Source: Campylobacteraceae bacterium (lineage in GTDB: Bacteria > Campylobacterota > Campylobacteria > Campylobacterales > Sulfurovaceae). From it: a stretch of 12,122 nt of DNA. Positions 5,226-11,130 of the stretch are shown piece by piece. The DNA is taken from the NCBI GenBank assembly GCA_027023145.1, contig JALVWV010000104.1, positions 1 to 12,122 on the forward strand, read 5' to 3'. Both the position numbers and the translations under genes were made by a program. The notes under the pieces were generated by a model. That model was not told where the DNA came from. It saw only the letters and a program-made list of their open reading frames with translations, and made no database searches. Each line of letters begins with the position of its first letter. The first letter of the stretch is position 1.

Positions 5226-5750
5226 TTATTTTGCCCGCGATCGTATGAGTGTATCGATCTTTTTGATGTGATCATTGTTCAGTTTGCCTGAGTGGCTGAA
5301 GAGGAGTTTCGTGTGTTTGTCGAGGACGAGCACATCGTGCTCATCGTTTTTCAGCCCCCATTTTTTAACCAGCCAGGAGGTGTTATCCACGACGATAATC
5401 CGTTTGGGAAAGTCACCCATTTTGCTTTTCATCAGTTTTGTGATCAGCGCTTTGGGTTTCCAGGTGGCACCGAGGTTCATGATGGCAACGATCTGAAAGT
5501 GTTTCGGGTCGATATCCCGTTCGAGTTTTTTGATTGTGCTGTTGAAATTTTTTCCTTTGTCTCTCTCGTCCGGATCGACATAGAGCAACAGGGTTGTTTT
5601 CCCTTTGAGCATCGACGAATCCCATGTTTTGCCTGAGAGATATCCGCCGTTTTTGTGGTCGAGAGTCACGTGAGGGAGTCTCTTTCCAACTGCCACACCG
5701 GCATGGAGCCCTATCACGAAGATGAGGGGAAGTATCAGTAGTTTTTTCAT
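5226..5750 (-). CDS. YtfJ-family exported thioredoxin-fold protein
   Basis: A 174-residue periplasmic protein of unknown biochemical function. A signal peptide (MKKLLILPLIFVIGLHA) is followed by the YtfJ-type pattern: GKRLPHVTL, a W-x-S-x-x-L-K-G-K turn, strand TLLLYVDPDERDK, then IIVVDNTSWLVKKWGL and HDVLVLDKHTKLLF. The fold is thioredoxin-like but carries no CXXC, so classical disulfide exchange is unlikely. I chose the start at 5750 because AGGA with a 6-nt gap precedes it and the signal peptide starts there; an upstream ATG at 5795 has no ribosome-binding site and would place the operator repeats inside the gene. It appears to be transcribed alone, with three 11-bp repeats in its promoter. 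Confidence 0.8.
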   Translation of the reverse strand: MKKLLILPLIFVIGLHAGVAVGKRLPHVTLDHKNGGYLSGKTWDSSMLKGKTTLLLYVDPDERDKGKNFNSTIKKLERDIDPKHFQIVAIMNLGATWKPKALITKLMKSKMGDFPKRIIVVDNTSWLVKKWGLKNDEHDVLVLDKHTKLLFSHSGKLNNDHIKKIDTLIRSRAK

Positions 5751-5782
5751 GGCTCTTCCTTCTTTATTTTGAGATGGAAATG

Positions 5783-5812
5783 ATATCGATCCCATATCAA
5801 CTGAATATCGAT
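5783..5812 (-). promoter_or_regulatory. Triple 11-bp direct repeat (candidate OmpR-family operator) before the YtfJ-like gene
   Basis: Read on the plus strand, ATATCGAT (5783–5790), ATATCAAC (5794–5801) and ATATCGAT (5805–5812) are spaced exactly 11 bp apart; the two outer copies are identical and the middle one matches at 6 of 8. On the minus strand, the coding direction, the middle copy lies in CAGTTGATAT, nearly the same 10-mer as at 2639–2648. The set starts 33 bp upstream of ATG 5750, suiting a regulator bound over or near the -35 region. Confidence 0.6.
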
Positions 5813-5845
5813 TTTTGAAATCTTAAGCGGATGTGTGCAAAAGTG

Positions 5846-6589
5846 TTATCTTTGGCCGTTGCCACTGTTTGTATTTTGTGGATATTCAGAGTGACAATAG
5901 TTGATCCCATCGATGGTGCCGAGTGAGCAGCATCCCTCAGAGATGCCCAGATTTTTCAAGCCGTTGTCGAATGCCCAGTAGTGCCTGTAGCTGCCATCTC
6001 TCAGTACTTCAAAAGCGGCCGTGACATCTGCGGCGTCGGACGCTTCGGCCAGTGTCAGATAGTGATCGAGGTCATTGATGTCCGTAACCTCTACCATGCA
6101 TCCTACCTCCAGACTGTCCTGTGCAGAATCCGATCCTTTGGCATACAGGGCATCATAAAGTGCCTGTATCGCTGGTATGTCATACTGACCACGTGGCATA
6201 TCTTCGAAAGCAACAGTATTGTCTGCAACCCCCTCGTTTACGTTGGTGAGGTTTTGTTCGTTCAGATTATACTTCCGTACCAGTGACTGGACGATACCGA
6301 CATGTGTTTTCTCGCCATTACTGGCAATGTTCTTCAGTTGCTTGATCTCTGTTCCGGCAGCCAGATGATGTTCATAGAGGTTCATATAGACGTCATAGGC
6401 CAATCGCTCCTCATTGCCCATATAGGCGATACCATCTTTGAGATCCTGGGTGAGTGTGGACATGGGTAATGCATCAATATCGATAGATGTATTATTCTCT
6501 CCCCTGTTTCCATTTCCATTGATATCGTTACACCCAATGAGCACTATGGCTGTTGCCAGTACCAGTCCTAAAGTGAGTAAATGTTTCAT
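5846..6589 (-). CDS. DUF2202 ferritin-like lipoprotein
   Basis: A 247-residue predicted lipoprotein. A hydrophobic leader ends in the lipobox L-I-G-C20, then a polar Asn/Gly-rich linker (21–40). The DUF2202 helical bundle follows: GNEERLAYDVYMNLYEHH (58–75, E60/E61), GEKTHV (E93, H96), VEVTDINDL (E167, D170, D173) and YRHYWAFD (H203). These Glu/His positions are spaced as expected for a diiron or other metal site, but ligand identity is inferred. Four extra cysteines (C164, C220, C221, C232) lie outside the bundle core. ATG 6589 has AAGG seven nt upstream and a TATACT -10 at 6626–6621. No enzymatic role is established for the family. It is flanked by unrelated exported proteins and appears to be its own unit. 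Confidence 0.85.
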   Translation of the reverse strand: MKHLLTLGLVLATAIVLIGCNDINGNGNRGENNTSIDIDALPMSTLTQDLKDGIAYMGNEERLAYDVYMNLYEHHLAAGTEIKQLKNIASNGEKTHVGIVQSLVRKYNLNEQNLTNVNEGVADNTVAFEDMPRGQYDIPAIQALYDALYAKGSDSAQDSLEVGCMVEVTDINDLDHYLTLAEASDAADVTAAFEVLRDGSYRHYWAFDNGLKNLGISEGCCSLGTIDGINYCHSEYPQNTNSGNGQR

Positions 6590-6620
6590 GTTGTAACCTT
6601 TGTAATTGTTTTGTGGTGGA

Positions 6621-6652
6621 AGTATAAAAGAAAATTATTACTTTAGTATTAC
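6621..6652 (-). promoter_or_regulatory. Promoter of the DUF2202 gene with 11-bp direct repeat
   Basis: On the minus strand a TATACT -10 (6626–6621) places transcription start near 6614. On the plus strand TATTAC occurs at 6636–6641 and again at 6647–6652, an exact 11-bp direct repeat covering the -35 region. The repeat is AT-rich and its sequence differs from the GTTGA set, so chance is a stronger alternative here. Confidence 0.4.
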
Positions 6653-6738
6653 GGGCATGGAGTGGACAAAGAAGCAAAAAAGAAACGCGCACTCCACGCT
6701 GCTATGCAGGATAGGGTACAACAGTTCCGTGTGTTGTT

Positions 6739-7821
6739 CTATTGTTTTGTACAACCTTCCCAGGATGCATCAAAATGGTTTTTTCTCTTCTCCGGAGAAG
6801 AGCCGTCATGTGTTTTGGTTGCCCCGGAGATGATGACACGGTTTGCTTCTGCGAAGCGAAGCATGGCGTAGACTTTTTTCTTTTTCTTGCCAATGACTTT
6901 GTCGATTTCCCAGGCCTCCTTGCCATCATCACCTTTGGTAACCTTCCCGAAAGTGAAGGTGTAGAATGCCTTGATCTCTTTGGTCTGTTTGGTACATTTG
7001 TCATCGCTGTAAAACTGCATACCACCTTTGGCATGCATATCCTCAGTGACCGTTACCTTTTTAGAAGCCCACTCGTTTGGTTTGCCGGTGGGATAACAGA
7101 TTTGAGTCCATGTTCCTACGAGAGCTTTAGCGGCTTCATCTGCTGTTTGGGGTAGATGGTGTTTTTCTTTGGGTTTGATCTTTTTCTTGAGTTTTTCTGC
7201 ACCATTGAGTGAAATGGTTTGGGCAAGGGTGACAAAATCGATCTGACACTTCAACAGTGCCTCATCGGTAAAGGAGTGATCGGTACCGGTTTTGGCTGCG
7301 GCAACCCGGTCAAGAATGGTGGGGAATTTCATCGGTTGAGCCTTGGTTGTCCGGGCATTGACTGCCTTGCGCAGTGCTGGATCATACGTATAGAGATCAA
7401 AGGCAAACGATTTGATTTGTCCGAAAATCTTTTGGCTATCTTGTTTGGGGTCGGCTTTTTTGAGGGCTTGCTTGATTTTGAAGAGCCCCCGGACGGTGCG
7501 GCGCTTTTTGAAAATAAATTCAGCATCGGGCTCTGTGAAGCCGGGTGTATGGATCTCATTATAGACATCCGCAGCCATAGCATCGGTATCCACCCCGACA
7601 TTGACCTCTTTCATCATAACCTCTTTTTTGCTGCCGCCTTTTCCAGCTTTGTAGCCGTCAAGGGCTGCTTTGATTTGAGATTCGGTCATATTTTTGACCA
7701 CCTTGCTTACACCAAGTGCTTTTTTCTCAAAATCGACACCGTGGCAAGAGACACATCGATCCATATCAGCTAAAAGCGACAAGGGTAAAAGCGTTAATCC
7801 AATCAACATAGTTTTCTTCAT
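6739..7821 (-). CDS. Exported cytochrome c fused to an unrecognised C-terminal domain
   Basis: A 360-residue periplasmic protein in three parts. After a signal peptide (about 1–18) comes a class I-like cytochrome c domain with C23-V-S-C26-H27 and candidate methionine ligands in EVMMKEVNV. A charged, mostly helical middle (about 85–230) has no motif I can name. The C-terminal region from about 234 (LVGTWTQICYPTG) looks β-rich, with alternating hydrophobic and polar residues and cysteines C242, C276 and C357; its GTW opening recalls lipocalin-like barrels, but this is only a resemblance. ATG 7821 has AGGA eight nt upstream. It is divergent from the SHP operon across a 160-bp shared control region. 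Role unknown; the domain mix suggests a heme-based sensor or an electron carrier with a binding module. Confidence 0.75.
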   Translation of the reverse strand: MKKTMLIGLTLLPLSLLADMDRCVSCHGVDFEKKALGVSKVVKNMTESQIKAALDGYKAGKGGSKKEVMMKEVNVGVDTDAMAADVYNEIHTPGFTEPDAEFIFKKRRTVRGLFKIKQALKKADPKQDSQKIFGQIKSFAFDLYTYDPALRKAVNARTTKAQPMKFPTILDRVAAAKTGTDHSFTDEALLKCQIDFVTLAQTISLNGAEKLKKKIKPKEKHHLPQTADEAAKALVGTWTQICYPTGKPNEWASKKVTVTEDMHAKGGMQFYSDDKCTKQTKEIKAFYTFTFGKVTKGDDGKEAWEIDKVIGKKKKKVYAMLRFAEANRVIISGATKTHDGSSPEKRKNHFDASWEGCTKQ

Positions 7822-7861
7822 CTTGTGATTCCTTTTAATTGTGAATGGGCGTATTTATTGT

Positions 7862-7889
7862 ATTGATCCAATCTAAACTGTGTATCAAT
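7862..7889. promoter_or_regulatory. Inverted repeat between divergent cytochrome and SHP promoters
   Basis: ATTGAT (7862–7867) and ATCAAT (7884–7889) are perfect inverted arms with centres two helical turns (22 bp) apart, in the 160-bp space between two divergent heme-protein units. It lies nearer the leftward gene. It is too wide for an FNR/CRP box (TTGAT-N4-ATCAA). Confidence 0.3.
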
Positions 7890-7891
7890 TG

Positions 7892-7909
7892 TCAAGAAAA
7901 GTTCAAGAA
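7892..7909 (+). promoter_or_regulatory. 11-bp direct repeat upstream of the SHP operon (candidate RR3 operator)
   Basis: TCAAGAA occurs at 7892–7898 and 7903–7909, exactly one turn apart. The second copy ends 16 bp before a perfect TTGACA (7926–7931), the usual position for an OmpR-type activator. Because the operon encodes its own regulator (10454–11125), autoregulation is plausible but unproven. Some or all of it could instead serve the divergent gene at 7821. Confidence 0.4.
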
Positions 7910-7925
7910 GCATCCCCTACCGCTC

Positions 7926-7959
7926 TTGACACTCTTTGGTCACAATAGCAGAGTAAATA
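7926..7959 (+). promoter_or_regulatory. Probable promoter region of the SHP operon
   Basis: TTGACA at 7926–7931 is a perfect -35 hexamer, but at a normal 17-bp spacing only the poor CAGAGT follows. The best AT-rich -10 candidate, TAAATA (7954–7959), is 22 bp away. Such a defective core would need activation. A further G(A/T)CAC pair at 7928 and 7939 is also 11 bp apart. Confidence 0.3.
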
Positions 7960-7981
7960 TTTCCACATAAAGGAGTCGGTC

Positions 7982-8389
7982 ATGAAAAAAACAATGATTG
8001 TACTTGCTCTCATAGCAGGTACAAGCCTATATGGCAAAACGGTAGATGCGTATATTAATCAACTTGCAGCAGAGGCAAAACAACAGAATTCTGCATTTCA
8101 GGGCTTCAGTGCCCAAAGAGGCAAAGATATCTACTTTTCAAAACATATCGGCAAACGCGGTAAAGAGGTCTCTTGTGCAAGCTGCCATACGGACAACCTG
8201 AGACAGGGCGGAGAGAATATCTTTACAGGCAAGAAGATAAAGCCTCTCTCTCCCTCTGTTAACCCAAAGAGGTTTACCGATGTCAAGAAGGTTAAAAAAT
8301 GGCTTAGACGCAACTTCAAAGATGTCTATAAACGCGAAGGTACAGCGCAGGAGAAAGGTGATGTCCTTCTCTTTATGCGTTCAAACTAA
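7982..8389 (+). CDS. shp: SHP-like (DUF1924) monoheme cytochrome c
   Basis: A 135-residue periplasmic heme protein of the family of Rhodobacter sphaeroides heme protein SHP, whose heme iron is held by His and a displaceable Asn, letting O2 or other small ligands bind. A signal peptide (about 1–18) precedes the conserved RGKDIYFSKHIGKRGKEVSC segment with C65-A-S-C68-H69. The Trp-Leu-Arg-Arg-Asn stretch puts N111 as the likely sixth ligand, and the EKGD segment (124–127) is also as in the family. AGGAG at 7971–7975 sets ATG 7982. It heads an operon with DHC and cytochrome b561, the known SHP partners. There are no cysteines other than the heme pair, although, as I recall, many relatives carry two more around RN-C and C-T here. 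Confidence 0.85.
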   Translation: MKKTMIVLALIAGTSLYGKTVDAYINQLAAEAKQQNSAFQGFSAQRGKDIYFSKHIGKRGKEVSCASCHTDNLRQGGENIFTGKKIKPLSPSVNPKRFTDVKKVKKWLRRNFKDVYKREGTAQEKGDVLLFMRSN

Positions 8390-8407
8390 AACTATACAAA
8401 GGAAACA

Positions 8408-8953
8408 ATGATGAAAACGATTACATACACACTGACCCTTGCAGCAGCACTTCTTGCAGGAAATATGCTCTACGCTGACGATGAAAGATATGAGAGAGGC
8501 AAACCCTATATGACCGAAACAGGCAAAGCAGCAACACTCTATAAAACAGAGTGCGGCGCCTGCCACATGGCCTATCAGCCGGAGTTTCTGCCAAAACGGT
8601 CATGGAAGAAAATGATGCAAACCCTTGAAAACCACTTCAAGACAGATGCGACACTTGAAAAGGAGGAGTATGCAACCATTCAAGCCTATCTGTTGCGAAA
8701 TGCCTCCGATGCCAAGCCGGTCTTCGGCGATATAGGCAAAATAGGCAGAAAAATTCCGGCCGACCAAACGCCGCTTCGCATCAGTGAAACGCCCTATTTC
8801 AAAAAAGAACACAGAGAGATTCCAAAACGGATGATCCTCCAAAAAGAGGTCAAAAGCATCGCAAACTGTGCCGCTTGTCATACAAAAGCAGAGCAGGGAA
8901 ACTACAGTGAGCACACGATCTTCATTCCCAACTACGGAAAGTGGGATGACTAA
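8408..8953 (+). CDS. dhc: Diheme cytochrome c (DHC) of the SHP system
   Basis: A 181-residue periplasmic cytochrome with a signal peptide (to about A23) and two heme c sites, C49-G-A-C52-H53 near the N terminus and C154-A-A-C157-H158 near the C terminus. The motif YQPEFLPKRSWKKMM is characteristic of the DHC family. In established SHP systems DHC passes electrons to SHP. It starts 18 bp after the SHP stop; AAGGA at 8399–8403 favours the second ATG (8411) by spacing (7 nt) over ATG 8408 (4 nt). Its C-terminal end overlaps an alternative start of the cytochrome b gene by 8 nt. A homologous DHC domain is attached to that next protein. Confidence 0.88.
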   Translation: MMKTITYTLTLAAALLAGNMLYADDERYERGKPYMTETGKAATLYKTECGACHMAYQPEFLPKRSWKKMMQTLENHFKTDATLEKEEYATIQAYLLRNASDAKPVFGDIGKIGRKIPADQTPLRISETPYFKKEHREIPKRMILQKEVKSIANCAACHTKAEQGNYSEHTIFIPNYGKWDD

Positions 8954-8963
8954 GGATTATGTG

Positions 8964-10076
8964 ATGAAAACTTACGTCTGGACACTGCCTACCCGAATCT
9001 TTCACTGGATGCTGGTACTCTTTGTCGCGCTGGCATTTCTCACCTCCGAAGAGGAGAGGCTGCTTGACTACCATGCCGCATTCGGCTACGGTGTGTCGGC
9101 GCTGCTGCTTTTTAGGTTTGTGTGGGGAGTGATGGGGCCGTACTACAGCCGCTTTTGTGACTGGTCGCTTTCAAGAAAAGAGCTTGTCGGTTTTATTCGT
9201 TCCCTGCCATATCCGAAGAAGTATTACACAGGACATAACCCCGCTGCTTCTTTGGTGATGGCGGGCATCCTGTTGACTGCACTGCTGTTGGTACTCAGCG
9301 GCATGCTTACCTACGGCATACAGGAAGGTAAGGGACTCTTTGCATGGCTAAACACCCCTCTTTTTAAAACCATGGAATATTTCCAAGAGGTACATGAGTT
9401 TTTCTTTGTCCTTCTGATACTGCTGATTACAGCACACCTTGGCGGTGTCACCATGGACTATCTGCAACACAGAGAAAGCGGCACACTCCGCTCCATCTTC
9501 AGCGGATACAAACAGCTCACTGCCGAACCTGCACACCTTACAATCATACAAAAAACAGTTGCATGGGTGTTCCTATCTTTCGCGCTGGCAGCCCCTGTTT
9601 TGTTGATATACGACACTACCCCTTTGACACAGAGCCGCTACAGTGCCGTCAACTATGAAGCAGAACACCCTCTTTTTGTCGAAGAGTGTGCCTCATGCCA
9701 CACCCTGTATCCACCACATCTGCTGCCAAAACGCACATGGAAAAAGATCATGACAACCCTCTCAGACCATTTCGGTGATGATGCTTCGCTCGATGAGGCA
9801 GACAGAGTCTCTATCGAAAAGTATCTTCTTGCAAACAGTGCGGAGCACTCGACAAAAGAGGCAGCCTACTACATCGCCCGCTCACTTGAAGAGAAAAAAA
9901 ACGATATAATAGCCATAAGCAAATCCCCCTACTGGGTTCAAAAGCATGCGTCAGTAAACAAATCTCTGTTTGACTCTCCAAAGGTCAAAAGCAGAGCCAA
10001 CTGCAAAGCCTGCCACCAAAAGTTTGAAAACGGCATGATAGAAGACAGCCTGATAGCTGTGCCTGAAGGAGCATAA
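8964..10076 (+). CDS. Cytochrome b561 fused to a C-terminal diheme cytochrome c domain
   Basis: A 370-residue inner-membrane protein. The b561 part has four helices (about 13–27, 38–58, 93–116, 141–163) with heme b histidines H14, H37, H144 and H158, plus the family motif GHNPAAS. A fifth helix (about 199–217) then leads to a periplasmic DHC domain (about 230–370) with C242-A-S-C245-H246 and C347-K-A-C350-H351. The segment PPHLLPKRTWKKIMTTLSDHF clearly matches the stand-alone DHC. It probably oxidises quinol and feeds the tethered DHC, then free DHC and SHP. AAGGA at 8952–8956 favours ATG 8964; ATG 8946, overlapping the DHC stop, is possible. The next gene starts 1 bp after its stop. Confidence 0.88.
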   Translation: MKTYVWTLPTRIFHWMLVLFVALAFLTSEEERLLDYHAAFGYGVSALLLFRFVWGVMGPYYSRFCDWSLSRKELVGFIRSLPYPKKYYTGHNPAASLVMAGILLTALLLVLSGMLTYGIQEGKGLFAWLNTPLFKTMEYFQEVHEFFFVLLILLITAHLGGVTMDYLQHRESGTLRSIFSGYKQLTAEPAHLTIIQKTVAWVFLSFALAAPVLLIYDTTPLTQSRYSAVNYEAEHPLFVEECASCHTLYPPHLLPKRTWKKIMTTLSDHFGDDASLDEADRVSIEKYLLANSAEHSTKEAAYYIARSLEEKKNDIIAISKSPYWVQKHASVNKSLFDSPKVKSRANCKACHQKFENGMIEDSLIAVPEGA

Positions 10077-10077
10077 G

Positions 10078-10461
10078 ATGCGTATTATCCTTGCCATACT
10101 GCTTATAGCCAACCTGCTCATGGCCGATCATGATGATGACAAAAAAGCTCTACAGATGCCTTACGATATGCGCTATCTTGGCCTGACAACAACGCAGAAG
10201 CAGACAATATACCGCTTGCTTTTAACTTACAAAGAAAGACGCAAAACGCTTCGTAAAAAGAGAGAAATACTTGAACGCCATACATTTTGGCTCTTTAAGC
10301 AGAAAACATTTGACAAAGAGAGCTTTCTCAAGCAGCACCTGCAGCTTAGAAGAGAACTTCTTGAGATAGAAGCCGATTTTCTCAAAAACCTGCATAGTAT
10401 TTTAAGTGAAAAACAGCAAAAAAAGTTTGCACCTCATCTTGAGGAGTGGGAAATTGACTAA
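10078..10461 (+). CDS. Spy/CpxP-like periplasmic LTxxQ-type protein
   Basis: A 127-residue exported helical protein. A signal peptide (MRIILAILLIANLLMA) is followed by an acidic DHDDDKK start, then LGLTTTQKQTIYRLL, a basic coiled region (KERRKTLRKKREIL) and a second LSEKQQKKFAPHL segment. The paired L-T/S-x-x-Q motifs are the signature of the Spy/CpxP/ZraP family of periplasmic chaperones and kinase inhibitors. AAGGAG at 10066–10071 fixes ATG 10078. Its stop overlaps the start of RR3 by 8 nt. Like CpxP beside CpxRA, it may gate the downstream kinase; that is inferred from position. Family membership rests on motif pattern and length. Confidence 0.75.
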   Translation: MRIILAILLIANLLMADHDDDKKALQMPYDMRYLGLTTTQKQTIYRLLLTYKERRKTLRKKREILERHTFWLFKQKTFDKESFLKQHLQLRRELLEIEADFLKNLHSILSEKQQKKFAPHLEEWEID

Positions 10462-11125
10462 ACATGTACTGCTCATTGAAGATGACCTTCAAATGCAACA
10501 ACTCATCAGCGACTACCTTGATGATTTTGGGTATGTGACACGGGCATTTGCCAACCCCAAAGAGGCACTGGAACACTTCTACGATGATCCAAAAGCTTAT
10601 GATGTCATCATCCTCGATCTGATGCTGCCTCAAATGGACGGATTCGATGTCTGCAAAAAGATCAAAGCGTGCCACGACACACCCATTATCATCTCTTCTG
10701 CCAGAGGTGACATCGGCAACAAAATACATGGATACGAGCTGGGGGTGGACGACTATCTTGCCAAACCCTACGAACCCAGAGAGCTTGTCTTGCGCATTGA
10801 GGCTATTTTACGGCGTGCCGGACGTACAGAGAGCTTTCAAGTCGGTGACTTTACTCTGGATACTGCTACCAGAGAGGTAACCATTGAAGAATATACCGTT
10901 TCACTTACCAAAATCGAGATGGATATCTTTTTGCACCTGCTTCAAAACAGAAGTCATGCCGTCTCCAGAGAGCAGCTCATCCAGGCCGCTTCGCTTCCTC
11001 TCGATACGAAAAACCGTACTATCGATATGCACATCAGCAACCTGCGCCACAAGATAGGAGACGACCCCAAAAATCCCAAATACATCCGCTCCCTCTGGGG
11101 TATCGGATACAAGTTTATAGGATAG
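10454..11125 (+). CDS. OmpR-family response regulator (RR3) of the SHP operon
   Basis: A 223-residue regulator. The receiver has D10/D11, phospho-acceptor D55 in IILDLMLP, S82 and K104 in LAKPY. The winged helix (about 125–223) contains LTKIEMDIFLHLLQN, NRTIDMHISNLRHKIG and IRSLWGIGYKF. I chose TTG 10454 because GAGGAG at 10441–10446 is ideally placed (7 nt) and no ATG lies near the domain start; it overlaps the Spy-like gene by 8 nt. It is a standard OmpR/CpxR-type regulator and not a close paralogue of RR1/RR2. It likely controls its own operon, whose promoter holds an 11-bp repeat. Confidence 0.9.
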   Translation: MTKHVLLIEDDLQMQQLISDYLDDFGYVTRAFANPKEALEHFYDDPKAYDVIILDLMLPQMDGFDVCKKIKACHDTPIIISSARGDIGNKIHGYELGVDDYLAKPYEPRELVLRIEAILRRAGRTESFQVGDFTLDTATREVTIEEYTVSLTKIEMDIFLHLLQNRSHAVSREQLIQAASLPLDTKNRTIDMHISNLRHKIGDDPKNPKYIRSLWGIGYKFIG

Positions 11126-11130
11126 ATACT

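Noticed and set aside
5226..5750. Thiol-disulfide oxidoreductase (TlpA/DsbE-like) for the YtfJ-like protein
   Set aside because: The mature protein has no cysteine at all, so a redox-active CXXC function is excluded.
5751..5795. Longer start for the YtfJ-like gene at 5795
   Set aside because: It adds a polar stretch before the signal peptide, has no Shine-Dalgarno, and would bury the three phased repeats; AGGA before 5750 fits.
6658..6696. TGGAGTG/CACTCCA inverted repeat in the gap downstream of the cytochrome fusion gene, considered as a terminator
   Set aside because: The loop is about 25 nt and no T run directly follows either arm; the segment between DUF2202 and the cytochrome fusion gene shows no convincing terminator.
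7219..7773. A 184-codon open frame on the plus strand within the cytochrome fusion gene
   Set aside because: It is antisense to a gene with a clear signal peptide and CXXCH motif, lacks a ribosome-binding site, and its protein shows no recognisable pattern.
7862..7889. FNR/CRP-type site between the divergent heme genes
   Set aside because: The arms resemble TTGAT/ATCAA but the 16-nt centre is far too long for that dimer spacing.
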